Counted from the stretch's first letter, positions 46,949 through 56,392 are shown. The stretch is 64,000 nt of DNA from an uncultured Prevotellaceae bacterium (GCA_900317835.1 ONIL01000006.1:1-64000), one strand, 5' to 3'. Program-made: numbers and translations. The notes: a model not told the origin generated them from the sequence alone.

Positions 46949-47626
46949 ATGAATTACTTTTCAACCAACCGTCAGGGCAACGCCCTCAACCACAACAGTG
47001 AGAACAAGAGCAGCAACAACAGCTCAATGTTGACCGCGCTCCAGCGCATGTTACTCGCCGCAACACTGACCCTCGTGGCCGTGATACCGGCAACCGCCCA
47101 AGTGAAAATGGGCATCAGGGGCGGCTTGACTCTGAACAAGATGAAATTCGACCGCGAGATCATCAGCAGCCAGAATCGCCTCGGCTACTCGGCAGGAGTC
47201 GTGATCGACTTGAACATCCCCGTCGTGGGCCTCGGCGTGGAAGCCTCGGCAATGTACTCCTATCGCGAGGACAAGATGTTTGACGACAACGAGTACTTCA
47301 AGCGCCATTACATCGACGTGCCCATCCATGCCCGCTACCGCATGTCAATACCTGCCGCCAGAAAGATTATCGCCCCCATCATCTTCACTGGCCCCTCCAT
47401 CTCGGTTTTGTTTAAAGACGACGCTCCCACCAAACTCGAGAACACCAAGACCTACTTGTCATGGGACGTGGGCGCCGGTGCCGACCTGTTCAAGCACTTG
47501 CGCATAACGGCAAGCTACAGCATCGGCATGTCCAAGGCGATGGAGTACATTGATCGTGAGTACACGGGTGGAAAGGTCCAGGGCAAGGACAACCACTGGA
47601 CCATCAGTGCAGCCTGGATGTTCTAA
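46949..47626 (+). CDS. Outer-membrane beta-barrel protein (PorT-like)
   Basis: The 225-residue product has a Sec signal centred on MLLAATLTLVAVIPATAQ, then a barrel: VKMGIRGGLTLNKMKF, LGYSAGVVIDLNIPV, GLGVEASAMYSYRE, YIDVPIHARYRM, ending WTISAAWMF. This is the common porin-family barrel of Bacteroidales. The Asn/Ser-rich first 26 residues before the signal are odd; an in-frame ATG at 47027 would give a normal signal peptide, and either start is possible. Function unknown. The next gene is a paralogue. Confidence 0.82.
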   Translation: MNYFSTNRQGNALNHNSENKSSNNSSMLTALQRMLLAATLTLVAVIPATAQVKMGIRGGLTLNKMKFDREIISSQNRLGYSAGVVIDLNIPVVGLGVEASAMYSYREDKMFDDNEYFKRHYIDVPIHARYRMSIPAARKIIAPIIFTGPSISVLFKDDAPTKLENTKTYLSWDVGAGADLFKHLRITASYSIGMSKAMEYIDREYTGGKVQGKDNHWTISAAWMF

Positions 47627-47641
47627 CCTCTCTCACCAATT

Positions 47642-47673
47642 GTTGCAGGATACAATTATTTGATATAATTTTG
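47642..47673 (+). promoter_or_regulatory. Promoter of the second barrel gene
   Basis: TTG (47642-47644), 21-base spacer, TAATTTTG (47666-47673); 27 bases before the ATG. Confidence 0.7.
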
Positions 47674-47700
47674 CAACCTGAACCAGACAACAACAGAATA

Positions 47701-48324
47701 ATGAAGAAAATCAGTTTATGGATAGCGGTGCTGGTCATTGGCACCGCTTCCGTTATGGCACAGACCACCTCGCGCTGGGGCATCACCGCCGGCGCCAACA
47801 TCAACGAAGTCCACTTCAAGCAGAACGACATCATGCCCAGTGAGCGCATGTGGGGCCCGCAGGTCGGCCTGACCGGCGAGATGAACTTCAGCGGCATCGG
47901 CTTCGGTGTCGATGGAGCAGTGCTCTATACACTCAAGCAAGGCAAGTTGAACTATGGCGAGCGCGTGGCATGGGCTTCACTGGGCTACGGCAAGGAGACC
48001 GTTGCGATGCACTACATCGACGTGCCACTGCATCTCAAGCTCAAGTGGCACCGCTTGGGAGGCCTTGAGAGCACCATTATGCCTCTGGTCTATGTGGGAC
48101 CACAATTCTCGTTCCTGCCTTACGCTAGCCACAAGTCGCTGAACTCCTACCCGCCCGTTAATGTCTATCTCGACATGGGTGCGGGCATCGAATTGTTTGA
48201 GCGCCTCCAGCTCAAGGCCGGTTACAACTTCTCGGTTGGCCAGTCCTTCCACACCAAGTTGCTTGACGAGAACGTCGCCAAGAACCGCACCTGGTACGTC
48301 AATGTCACCTGGTTCCTGAAATAA
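47701..48324 (+). CDS. Outer-membrane beta-barrel protein, paralogue
   Basis: A 207-residue protein with a signal peptide (MKKISLWIAVLVIGTASVMAQ) and the same barrel order as its neighbour: WGITAGANINEVHF, GPQVGLTGEMNFSGIGFGVDGAVLY, HYIDVPLHLKLKW, LVYVGPQFSFLP, VYLDMGAGIELFERLQLKAGYNF, ending WYVNVTWFLK. The ATG at 47701 lies just after its own promoter. Role unknown; apbE follows 40 bases later and may be read from the same message. Confidence 0.85.
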   Translation: MKKISLWIAVLVIGTASVMAQTTSRWGITAGANINEVHFKQNDIMPSERMWGPQVGLTGEMNFSGIGFGVDGAVLYTLKQGKLNYGERVAWASLGYGKETVAMHYIDVPLHLKLKWHRLGGLESTIMPLVYVGPQFSFLPYASHKSLNSYPPVNVYLDMGAGIELFERLQLKAGYNFSVGQSFHTKLLDENVAKNRTWYVNVTWFLK

Positions 48325-48364
48325 CGCAGGACATCCACCTCACGCTATTGATTAGTGTGAACCC

Positions 48365-49384
48365 ATGAATAGACGTTATGCTATAGTGCTTGTTGCCATT
48401 GTGGTCGCCGTCGTGATGCTGATGTGCTCACGCGACCGCAAGCGCTTCTTCTCACACGAGGGCGTTGTGTGGACCACTGAATACCACATCACCTACGAGG
48501 CCTCGCGCGACCTGAATGACAGCATCCAACTGATATTCAACACCCTGGATAACAGCGTATCTCCCTACAACAAGGCTTCCCTGATCACAGCACTCAACGA
48601 GAACACCACCACCCACCTCGACCAGTACATCAAGCGCCTGCTCATGTCATCGATGCAGATTCATCATGACAGCGATGGCGCTTTCGATCCAACGGTCATG
48701 CCGCTGGTCAACGCGTGGGGATTCGGCTACAAGAATGGAGCCCTACCCTCTCACGCCCAGATAGACAGCATCCTGGCCTTCGTGGGAATGGACAAAATCA
48801 AGGTGCACGGCGACTCGCTTTCCAAGAGTGACCCACGCGTGATGCTTGACTTCAGTTCTATAGCCAAGGGGATGGCCTGCGATGAAATCGGACGGATGCT
48901 CACCCGCAATGGTGCCGTCAACTGGCTTGTCGAGATCGGCGGCGAGGTGATGGCAAGCGGTGTTAATCAGCACGGAACGTCGTGGCATGTGTCGGTCGAT
49001 ATGCCCACCGAGGAACAAGACAATGTGAGCCACGAAAGCGCGTTAGTTCTCAACCTCGATAGTGGAGCCGTCGCCACCAGTGGCAATTACCGCAAGTGGC
49101 GCAACGAGGGCGACAGCAAATTGTCACACATCATCGACCCGCACACGGGCGACAGCCGTGTGGGCACTCTGCTGAGCGTCTCGGTCATCGCCAAAGACTG
49201 CATGACTGCCGACGCATGGGCCACGGCCTGCATGGTGCTGGGCGACAGCGCCGTAAAACGCTTGATGCAACCGCGGCGGGACTTGGGAGTGATGACTATC
49301 AGCGCCGATACAGTCACAGGCAACCTCATCGTGTGGAGCAACGCTTCCTTCGCCGACCATGTCTTGACGCCCACCACACATTGA
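48365..49384 (+). CDS. apbE: FAD:protein FMN transferase
   Basis: The 339-residue enzyme starts with an inner-membrane or lipoprotein-type segment (YAIVLVAIVVAVVMLMCS), then the ApbE domain: TEYHITYEA, LDNSVSPYNKASLI, FDPTVMPLVNAWGFG, MLDFSSIAKGMACDEIG, NWLVEIGGEVMASG, and the C-terminal HIIDPHTGDSR with the family HIIDPxTG motif and DCMTADAWATACMVLG. It attaches FMN to proteins such as NqrB/C and RnfG in the periplasm using FAD. Length and motifs are normal. Confidence 0.94.
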   Translation: MNRRYAIVLVAIVVAVVMLMCSRDRKRFFSHEGVVWTTEYHITYEASRDLNDSIQLIFNTLDNSVSPYNKASLITALNENTTTHLDQYIKRLLMSSMQIHHDSDGAFDPTVMPLVNAWGFGYKNGALPSHAQIDSILAFVGMDKIKVHGDSLSKSDPRVMLDFSSIAKGMACDEIGRMLTRNGAVNWLVEIGGEVMASGVNQHGTSWHVSVDMPTEEQDNVSHESALVLNLDSGAVATSGNYRKWRNEGDSKLSHIIDPHTGDSRVGTLLSVSVIAKDCMTADAWATACMVLGDSAVKRLMQPRRDLGVMTISADTVTGNLIVWSNASFADHVLTPTTH

Positions 49385-49405
49385 CATCCGGTTCTTAAGA
49401 CAAAA

Positions 49406-49480
49406 AAGACAAGCCTCACGCCGAGAGGACAGGCTGCTAATACCATTAGCGCCATCGCGACTCAGCGTGAGGCTTGTCTT
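49406..49480. terminator. Nested double hairpin between apbE and the repressor gene
   Basis: AAGACAAGCCTCACGC (49406-49421) and GCGTGAGGCTTGTCTT (49465-49480) are perfect 16-base inverted copies. Their 43-base loop contains a second stem, GGC-T-GCTAAT with ATTAGC-GCC around ACC. Located between convergent genes, so probably a bidirectional terminator, though it lacks a long T tail. Confidence 0.65.
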
Positions 49481-49494
49481 GTGTTACAAGGATG

Positions 49495-50259
49495 TTATTG
49501 TGCGATAATCAGTTCAATGCCCAGGTCTTCCACCTTCTTGATGACTTTGGGCGACACACCGGCATCGGTGATGATGATGTCCACAGCGTCGATATCGGCA
49601 ATCTTTGCGAAACCGCGTCGGCCGAACTTGCTGCTGTCGGCCAAGACTATCGTTTTCTGTGCTGCTGCTATCATCTTCTGGTTCAATGAGGCTTCACGCA
49701 TCTCGGTGGTCGTGATGCCGTACTCGAAATCAATACCATCCACTCCCATATAAAGTTTGCTGAACGAACAGTCTTTCAGGATGCGTGCACTGTACTCTCC
49801 CACCACCGAGAGACTGCTGTGACGCAGCATGCCTCCCAGCTGGATAATGTCGATGTTCTCATGCTGTGACAGGATGTTGCTCACCGCCAGCGATGCCGAC
49901 ACGACGGTCAACTTGTGAATCGGCTGGATATTGCGAGCCAGTGCATGGACTGTTGTCCCTGAAGCAATGCAGATGCTGTCGTCACGTGTGATTAAGCGCG
50001 CTGCTTCCCGACCAATAGCATGCTTCTCGTCGGTGGCAAGCTTCTCTTTCTCGTTAACCGAACGGTTGTTGATATAGGGATTGATGAGCACAGCCTTGCC
50101 ATGGTTGCGATACAGCTTGTCACTTTTTTCCAAGTCAGTCAAGTCCTTGCGCACGGTCACTGCCGACACTTCAAGCATGTCCACCAGATCGGATACCTGT
50201 ACCGACCCGTGCTTGATGAGCAGTTCCATGATCATTTCATGTCGTTCTTCCTTAGTCAT
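49495..50259 (-). CDS. glpR: DeoR-family repressor, likely GlpR of the adjacent glp genes
   Basis: The 254-residue protein has a DeoR helix-turn-helix at the N-terminus (RHEMIMELLIKHGSVQVSDLVDMLEVSAVTVRKDL, described here in full frame only as one motif region, residues 6-40) and a sugar-phosphate-binding DeoRC domain (SICIASGTTVHALA, LTVVSASLAVSNIL, QLGGMLRHSS, LYMGVDGID, IVLADSSKFG). It should release DNA upon binding glycerol-3-phosphate. It is divergent from glpA with a 369-base gap, which has a clear palindromic operator candidate. The name rests on position. Confidence 0.8.
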   Translation of the reverse strand: MTKEERHEMIMELLIKHGSVQVSDLVDMLEVSAVTVRKDLTDLEKSDKLYRNHGKAVLINPYINNRSVNEKEKLATDEKHAIGREAARLITRDDSICIASGTTVHALARNIQPIHKLTVVSASLAVSNILSQHENIDIIQLGGMLRHSSLSVVGEYSARILKDCSFSKLYMGVDGIDFEYGITTTEMREASLNQKMIAAAQKTIVLADSSKFGRRGFAKIADIDAVDIIITDAGVSPKVIKKVEDLGIELIIAQ

Positions 50260-50430
50260 AACAATAACGAAGTCTAAAATGTTATGTTTCGATGCCGCAA
50301 AAATAGGTCAAAGCATCAAATTCACCAAATATTTTAACAAAAATCTTTCGAAATTTCATCAAAACAAAACATGATTTCCTATAATTTTACCCAAAACAAT
50401 GCTCAATTATAGATAAAAACGAAACTTAAT

Positions 50431-50496
50431 CAACAGATAAACGAAATATAAATTTTGGCGCAAATCAAGTGCAATAATATTATTATTTATCTGTTG
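50431..50496. promoter_or_regulatory. Long-spaced inverted repeat in the glpR-glpA gap
   Basis: CAACAGATAAA (50431-50441) and TTTATCTGTTG (50486-50496) are perfect 11-base inverted copies 44 bases apart. AGATAAA-related direct copies with CGAAA occur at 50411 and 50435. Looping by a dimeric regulator is possible. The rest of the 50260-50550 stretch is A/T-rich without further features. Confidence 0.4.
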
Positions 50497-50551
50497 TTGA
50501 ATGTTTTAAATATTTAATTTCAAAATTAATACAAAATAAGCAAGAAAATAT

Positions 50552-50582
50552 TTTGTCATTCAAAAAACACTTTATATCTTTG
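50552..50582 (+). promoter_or_regulatory. Promoter of the glp operon
   Basis: TTTG (50552-50555), 19-base spacer, TATCTTTG (50575-50582): full consensus. The transcript would start close to 50589, inside the palindrome described next. Confidence 0.85.
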
Positions 50583-50587
50583 CACCG

Positions 50588-50602
50588 AAACTAACTTAGT
50601 TT
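50588..50602 (+). promoter_or_regulatory. Candidate GlpR operator
   Basis: AAACTAA-C-TTAGTTT is a perfect 15-base palindrome at the predicted transcription start of glpA, a standard position for repressor binding. Assignment to GlpR is inferred from position. Confidence 0.5.
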
Positions 50603-50628
50603 AGTTTTGCTAACTTAAAACCGCATTT

Positions 50629-52272
50629 ATGGTGACAAGTGAAGTATATAAAAAAGAATTTGACGTGATCATTATCGGTGGCGGCGCGACGGGCGCCGGA
50701 ACCGCCAGAGATTGCGCCCTGCGCGGCCTGAGCGTCCTGCTCGTGGAGCGATTCGATTACAGCACCGGTGCCACAGGCCGCAACCACGGCCTGATGCACA
50801 GCGGTGCGCGCTACGCCGTCACCGATGGCGAGAGCGCCAAGGAGTGTATCAGCGAGAACATGACACTGCGACGCATTGCCCGCCATTGCGTCGAGGAAAC
50901 CGACGGCCTGTTCATCACCTTGCCCGAGGACGACCTGGAATACCAAAAAACCTTTGTGGAGGCATGCCAGCGCGCCGGCATCCGCGCCGACGTTATCGCC
51001 CCCGACGAAGCCCGTCAAATCGAGCCTGCCGTCAACCCTGACCTCATTGGAGCCGTGCGCATTCCCGACGCTTCCATCGACCCATTCCGCCTAACAGTCG
51101 CCAACCTGCTCGACGCCCGCCTGCACGGGGCCGAGACACTGAATTATCACGAGGTGGATGGACTCATCATCAACCAGAACCGTGTTGAGGGAGTGAAACT
51201 CATCAACAAGCAGAACGGTGAGCACGTCGAGGTGCGTGGCCGTGTTGTTGTCAACGCCGCAGGCATTTGGGGCCAGCGCATCATCCAAATGGCTGGCGCC
51301 AACATATCGATGTTCCCCGCCAGGGGCGCTCTGCTCATCTTCGGTCATCGCGTCAATCACATGGTTATCAACCGCTGCCGCAAGCCAGCTAACGCCGACA
51401 TTCTTGTCCCCGACGACACAGTTTGCGTCATCGGCACCACCAGCGACCGCATCCCCATCGAGGCCGTGGATGACATGCGCGTCACCCGCGAGGAGGTGGA
51501 CGTGTTGCTCAAGGAGGGCATTAAGCTCGCTCCATCACTTGCAACAACGCGTGTCATCCGAGCCTATGCAGGTGTGCGACCACTCGTCGCCAGCGACGAT
51601 GACCCCAGCGGACGCAGCATCAGCCGCGGCATCGTGTGTCTGGATCACGCCAAGCGCGACGGCATCGAGGGATTCATCACCATCATCGGCGGCAAAATGA
51701 TGACCTACCGCCTGATGGGCGAGATTGCCGCCGACGCCGTGTGCGCCAAGTTGGGCAACACCGCGCCCTGCCTTACCGCCAAGTTGCCACTGCCAGGCTC
51801 AGAAGAGGATGCTCCCAGGCAGAGCGATCTTACCAAGCGCTACAGTTTCGGCCAGCGCGCTGCTATCGGCCGCCACGGCTCACTTGCAGCGCGCATCGAG
51901 AAAGAAAACGATATCGACAACGCCCTGGTGTGCGAGTGTGAAGGCGTTACTGTGGGCGAAATCAAATATGCCGTGCACCAATTGCATGTACACAACCTGG
52001 TGAACCTTCGCCGACGCACGCGGGTGGGCATGGGCACCTGCCAAGGCAAACTATGTTCCTGCCGTGCAGCGTCTCTGCTGGGCGAATTTAGCCATGATGT
52101 GAAACGAGCACAAGAGGACCTGGCCGACTTCCTGGATGAACGATGGAAAGGCATGAGACCCGTGGCATGGGGCGACACCCTGCGCGAGGCCCAGTTGACC
52201 GCCAACATCTATCAGGGACTTTGCGGACTGGACACGGCTGTTAACAGGCAAGGAAAGGAGGACGTGCAATGA
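50629..52272 (+). CDS. glpA: Anaerobic glycerol-3-phosphate dehydrogenase subunit A
   Basis: The 547-residue FAD subunit begins with the dinucleotide-binding motif IIGGGATGAGTARDCALRG, has TGRNHGLMHSGARYA and IRAYAGVRPLVASDD of the GlpA/GlpD core, and a C-terminal BFD-like [2Fe-2S] domain (VCECEGVTVGEI with TCQGKLCSCR). It oxidises glycerol-3-phosphate to dihydroxyacetone phosphate and hands electrons to GlpB and GlpC at the membrane. Length is close to the E. coli protein. First gene of the operon; its TGA overlaps the ATG of glpB. Confidence 0.95.
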   Translation: MVTSEVYKKEFDVIIIGGGATGAGTARDCALRGLSVLLVERFDYSTGATGRNHGLMHSGARYAVTDGESAKECISENMTLRRIARHCVEETDGLFITLPEDDLEYQKTFVEACQRAGIRADVIAPDEARQIEPAVNPDLIGAVRIPDASIDPFRLTVANLLDARLHGAETLNYHEVDGLIINQNRVEGVKLINKQNGEHVEVRGRVVVNAAGIWGQRIIQMAGANISMFPARGALLIFGHRVNHMVINRCRKPANADILVPDDTVCVIGTTSDRIPIEAVDDMRVTREEVDVLLKEGIKLAPSLATTRVIRAYAGVRPLVASDDDPSGRSISRGIVCLDHAKRDGIEGFITIIGGKMMTYRLMGEIAADAVCAKLGNTAPCLTAKLPLPGSEEDAPRQSDLTKRYSFGQRAAIGRHGSLAARIEKENDIDNALVCECEGVTVGEIKYAVHQLHVHNLVNLRRRTRVGMGTCQGKLCSCRAASLLGEFSHDVKRAQEDLADFLDERWKGMRPVAWGDTLREAQLTANIYQGLCGLDTAVNRQGKEDVQ

Positions 52273-53519
52273 GAATGGACACCGTTATCATGGGAGGAGG
52301 ACTTAGTGGTCTCACCTGCGGAATCGCACTTGCCAAGCGTGGACAACGTGTAACGATTATTGCCAGCGGACAGAGCACGCTGCTCTTCAACGGCGGCTCG
52401 ATGGAGTTGCTGGGAAGCATCGACGGACAAGCCGTCATGGCTCCACTTGAAGCCATTCCCACCCTGCCTCAGGATCATCCCTACTCAAAAATCGGCGCCA
52501 GTCGCATCGCTGCCCTTGCCAATGAAGCCAAGGAACTTCTTGCCGACGCCAACATCAGCATGGAAGGCAATGCTGAGGTCAACCACTGGCGTGTCACACC
52601 GATGGGTGTCGCCAAGCCCGCATGGCTCACTTTGAGCGAGAACCTGCGTATTGATGACCTTGCAAAATTGCCAGCCAAGCACGTAGCACTTATGTGCATC
52701 CGCGGCTTCTTTGATCAGCCCAACGGCATGCTGGCACAAGGACTGCAAAAGCTGGGATTTGACGTCAAGAGGATTGAATTCACCACCGACGACATCACGG
52801 CCTTGCGCCGCAGTCCCAGCGAGATGCGCGCAGCAAGCCTCGCCAAGCACCTCGTGAGCAATAACGCCCTGCAGCGAGTAGCCGACCAAATCAACACACT
52901 GGCCGGAGATGCCGAGATGGTACTGCTCCCCAGTGTGCTCGGCCAGAATGACGAGAGCTACTTCAAAGCGCTTGAGAGCATGGTTAACAAGCCCTTACGC
53001 CTCATCGCGACATTGCCACCGGCAGTCGCTGGCAGCAGGATGCAGACGTTGCTGCGTCACTATTTCCAGATGCTGGGAGGCAACTACCTGATGGGCGACA
53101 CTGCAGTGAGCGGTAACTTTGAGGACGGCAAACTGCTGTCAGTCACTACCGCCAAATTGGGTGACATGCCTCTGCGCGCCGACAACTTCGTGCTTGCCAC
53201 CGGCTCATTTGTCAGCCGTGGCCTCATTGCAGACTATGAGCGCGTCTATGAACCCATCTTCAACCTTGACGTGGACGCTGACAGTGACCGCGAGCTATGG
53301 ACACGCTTCGGCATCCTGGAACCGCAGGCCTATTCTCGTTATGGTGTCGCCACCGACAATGAGCTGCGTTGCCTCAAGCAGGGCAAGCCCATTCAAAATC
53401 TGCGCGCCATCGGCTCGGTATTGAGCGGTCATGATGCCATCAAAATGGGTGACGGTACTGGAGTGTCGCTGCTGACGGCACTTGCAGCAGCCCAAAGCAC
53501 CCTGCAGGGCAAGCGATAA
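52269..53519 (+). CDS. glpB: Anaerobic glycerol-3-phosphate dehydrogenase subunit B
   Basis: The 416-residue flavoprotein subunit has the FAD-binding start DTVIMGGGLSGLTCGIALAKRGQ and the family ending with LPLRADNFVLATGSFVSRGL, then GSVLSGHDAIKMGDGTGVSLLTALAAA. It is part of the GlpABC complex between the catalytic A subunit and the iron-sulfur C subunit. Start codon overlaps glpA (ATGA), giving coupled translation and fixed stoichiometry. Length near the E. coli form (419). Confidence 0.94.
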   Translation: MRMDTVIMGGGLSGLTCGIALAKRGQRVTIIASGQSTLLFNGGSMELLGSIDGQAVMAPLEAIPTLPQDHPYSKIGASRIAALANEAKELLADANISMEGNAEVNHWRVTPMGVAKPAWLTLSENLRIDDLAKLPAKHVALMCIRGFFDQPNGMLAQGLQKLGFDVKRIEFTTDDITALRRSPSEMRAASLAKHLVSNNALQRVADQINTLAGDAEMVLLPSVLGQNDESYFKALESMVNKPLRLIATLPPAVAGSRMQTLLRHYFQMLGGNYLMGDTAVSGNFEDGKLLSVTTAKLGDMPLRADNFVLATGSFVSRGLIADYERVYEPIFNLDVDADSDRELWTRFGILEPQAYSRYGVATDNELRCLKQGKPIQNLRAIGSVLSGHDAIKMGDGTGVSLLTALAAAQSTLQGKR

Positions 53520-53611
53520 AAGCACTTGACACCAAGACGGAACTGTGCTTCAACAAAAGATTTAAAGAACAGTAGATAACGATTTGATTGATGATTTTTT
53601 AAAGGGATATT

Positions 53612-54880
53612 ATGGCTGAAAAAATGCAACTTTGCAATATCAGCGAGAACAACTTCGAGCAATGCACCAAGTGCTCCATCTGCACAACAGTGTGCCCCGT
53701 TGCCGCAGTGACCACCGACTATCCAGGGCCCAAGCAGGCCGGACCTGACGGTGCACGTTATCGACTGAAAGACAAAGCCTATTATGACAAGATGCTCAAG
53801 CTTTGCTTGAATTGCAAGCGATGTGAAGTGGCATGTCCCAGCGACGTACACATTGCCGATATCATTCAGCGCGCACGCATGTCGGCCAGCGAGGGACGCC
53901 GTGCCAGCCTGCGCGACACCTTGCTTGCCAACACCGACCTGCTTGGCACAGTAGCCAACCTGGTCGCCCCCGTTGCCAATGCCACTCTAGGCCTAAAGCC
54001 CACTAAACTGGTGATGCACAGCGTGATGGCCATCGATAAGCACCGCACTTTCCCCGCATATAGCCGCACGAAGTTCGAAACGTGGTTCAAACGTCACGCC
54101 GCTTCACAACAGGACGCGTTCAGCAACCATGTGAGCTATTTCCACGGCTGCTATGTCAACTATAACTTCCCCAAACTGGGTCAAGATCTTGTCAAACTCA
54201 TGAATTCCATCGGCTACGGGGTGCACCTGCTGGACAAGGAGCAATGCTGCGGCGTCGCCCTTATCGCCAACGGCCTCTTCAAGCAGGCCAAGCGGCAGGC
54301 TCGCGTCAACGCAACGTCGATTCGTCAGGCAGTCAATGGTGATGGACGCACCGTTCTCACCACCAGCTCCAGTTGCACCTTTAACTTGCGCGATGAATAT
54401 CCTGCCATCCTTGACGTGGACACCAGCGACGTACGCAACAGCATCATGCTGGCAACGAGATTCATCTATAATCTTGTAGATGAGGAGAGAATCAAACTGG
54501 TCTTCAAGAAAGACTACAAGCGCCGCATTGCCTATCACACCGCTTGCCACATGGAACGCATGGGTTGGCAGCTCTATAGTATTGAACTCCTGCGGATGAT
54601 TCCGGGTCTTGACCTCCAGTTATTGGAACAAGAATGCTGCGGCATTTCGGGCACCTATGGTTTCAAGAAGGAAAACTACGAGCGTTCCCAAGCCATCGGC
54701 TCCATCCTGTTCAAGCACATCGAGGATGCTCAAGTCGAGGCTGTTGCCACCGACTGCGAGACCTGCAAGTGGCAAATCGAGATGTCAACCGGCCTGCCTG
54801 TTGAGAATCCCATCAGCATCCTTGCCGATGCGCTCGACGTGGAAGCGACACGTCTAGCCAACAACCTGACTAATAATTAA
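53612..54880 (+). CDS. glpC: Anaerobic glycerol-3-phosphate dehydrogenase subunit C
   Basis: The 422-residue iron-sulfur subunit has two [4Fe-4S] motifs near the N-terminus (CTKCSICTTVCP and CLNCKRCEVACP) and two CCG domains (HGCYVNY with EQCCGVALI, HTACHMERMG with QECCGISGTYG and TDCETCKW). It receives electrons from GlpAB and passes them to menaquinone; the CCG domains resemble heterodisulfide-reductase subunits. It is 92 bases downstream of glpB and in the same orientation. Confidence 0.95.
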   Translation: MAEKMQLCNISENNFEQCTKCSICTTVCPVAAVTTDYPGPKQAGPDGARYRLKDKAYYDKMLKLCLNCKRCEVACPSDVHIADIIQRARMSASEGRRASLRDTLLANTDLLGTVANLVAPVANATLGLKPTKLVMHSVMAIDKHRTFPAYSRTKFETWFKRHAASQQDAFSNHVSYFHGCYVNYNFPKLGQDLVKLMNSIGYGVHLLDKEQCCGVALIANGLFKQAKRQARVNATSIRQAVNGDGRTVLTTSSSCTFNLRDEYPAILDVDTSDVRNSIMLATRFIYNLVDEERIKLVFKKDYKRRIAYHTACHMERMGWQLYSIELLRMIPGLDLQLLEQECCGISGTYGFKKENYERSQAIGSILFKHIEDAQVEAVATDCETCKWQIEMSTGLPVENPISILADALDVEATRLANNLTNN

Positions 54881-54917
54881 TTAATATAAACTATAAACAT
54901 TAAACACAAAACTATTT

Positions 54918-56348
54918 ATGGCAAGTTTTTTAGCACCCCCGGCCTATAAGCCGGAACAGACCGGTCCCGAGGCCGATGCCCGCTACAAGAGACTGCGTTG
55001 GCAAGTCTTCATCGGCATCTTCATCGGTTATGCCGGCTTCTATCTGGTGAGAAAGAACCTCTCAATGGCGGTTGCGCCACTGGGCAAACTCGGATTTAAC
55101 GAAGCTGAACTCGGTGGTGCCATGGCAATGAATGCCCTGGCCTACGGTATCTCCAAGTTTGTCATGGCCAGCGTGAGCGACCGCAGCAATGCGCGCCGTT
55201 TCTTGCCTTTGGGCTTGATTCTGTCGTCCATCGCCATGTTATTCATGATTGTGCCCGTTGTGGCTATCGGCCCCGAGAACAAGGGATTGGCCATCACCCT
55301 GATGGGCGCCTTCAACTTCCTCGTGGGTTGGTTCCAGGGAATGGGCTGGCCTCCGTGCGGACGCGTGATGACCCGCTGGTTCTCCATCAAGGAACGCGGC
55401 ACTTGGATGAGTGTGTGGAACTGCGCCCACAACGTGGGTGGCGCCCTCGTAGGCCCCATGGCCGGTTATGGTGCAATATGGTTCGGCCACTGGTTCTTCG
55501 GTCAGAACGAGAAACTCTACTTCCTGATCGGTACTTATGCCTTCCCCGCCGCTGTGGCCATCCTGATTGCCATCATCGCCTATGTGCTCATCCGTGACAC
55601 CCCTCAGTCCTGCGGTCTTCCCTCGATTGAGAAGTGGAGCGGCAGTGCTTCCAAGAACTATGACGAAAAGAAGAGCGAGCAGTCGCTCAGCGTGAAGGAA
55701 ATCTTCCGCACCGTGCTTTCCAACAAGTTCTTGTGGTACATCGCCCTGGCCAATTCCTTTATCTACATGGTGCGCTACGGCTGCCTTGACTGGGCTCCCA
55801 AGATTCTCGACACCCAGGGTGCCGACCTCAAGAGCGCCGGTTGGGCCTATTTCGCGTTTGAGTTCGCTGCCATCCCCGGCACCATCTTCTGCGGTTGGTT
55901 GAGTGACAAGGTCTTCAAGGGCCGTCGCGCGATGCCCACGATGCTGTTCATGGCCATCATCATCGCCGTGATTGTCGTCTACTGGCAGTACATCAACAAT
56001 TTCTGGGTCGTTGTCGGCTGTCTGATTGCCATCGGTTTCCTGATTTACGGTCCCGTCATGCTCATCGGTGTGCAGGCCCTCGACCTGGCTCCAAAGAATG
56101 CAGCCGGTACCGCTGCCGGCCTCACGGGTTTCATGGGCTATGTGCTGGGTACCAGTATCCTGGCCAACACCGTTCTGGGCTATGTGCTCAAGATGGCCAA
56201 GAGTGCCGCCGGCTATAACTTCACCAATTATTTCCTGTTGCTCATCGGTGCCTGTGTGCTTGCCATCTTCTTCATGGCCTTGACCTTCAAGGAGGAGCAG
56301 TACCTCGTGGCCGACCGCAAGGGCGAACACCTCGAAGAGAAGAAATAA
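54918..56348 (+). CDS. glpT: Glycerol-3-phosphate:phosphate antiporter (MFS)
   Basis: The 476-residue transporter has 12 membrane segments of the organophosphate:phosphate antiporter family. Signatures include YAGFYLVRKNLSMAVAPL near the start, GMGWPPCGRVMTRWFSIKERGTWMSVWNCAHNVGG (described as one region, about 143-178, whose R and K bind phosphate), and the symmetric VRYGCLDWAPK in the second half. It imports glycerol-3-phosphate in exchange for phosphate. UhpT is the close alternative; the glpABC-glpQ neighbourhood favours GlpT. Confidence 0.93.
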   Translation: MASFLAPPAYKPEQTGPEADARYKRLRWQVFIGIFIGYAGFYLVRKNLSMAVAPLGKLGFNEAELGGAMAMNALAYGISKFVMASVSDRSNARRFLPLGLILSSIAMLFMIVPVVAIGPENKGLAITLMGAFNFLVGWFQGMGWPPCGRVMTRWFSIKERGTWMSVWNCAHNVGGALVGPMAGYGAIWFGHWFFGQNEKLYFLIGTYAFPAAVAILIAIIAYVLIRDTPQSCGLPSIEKWSGSASKNYDEKKSEQSLSVKEIFRTVLSNKFLWYIALANSFIYMVRYGCLDWAPKILDTQGADLKSAGWAYFAFEFAAIPGTIFCGWLSDKVFKGRRAMPTMLFMAIIIAVIVVYWQYINNFWVVVGCLIAIGFLIYGPVMLIGVQALDLAPKNAAGTAAGLTGFMGYVLGTSILANTVLGYVLKMAKSAAGYNFTNYFLLLIGACVLAIFFMALTFKEEQYLVADRKGEHLEEKK

Positions 56349-56392
56349 ACAATTTTCACAATAATTATTCATCAAAAAATCACTTAACACTT

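Noticed and set aside
55239..56390. 383-codon reverse-strand frame opposite glpT
   Set aside because: It lies fully antisense to an intact, family-matching transporter; its composition (His, Gly, Glu rich without domains) is typical of frames mirrored from GC-biased codons.
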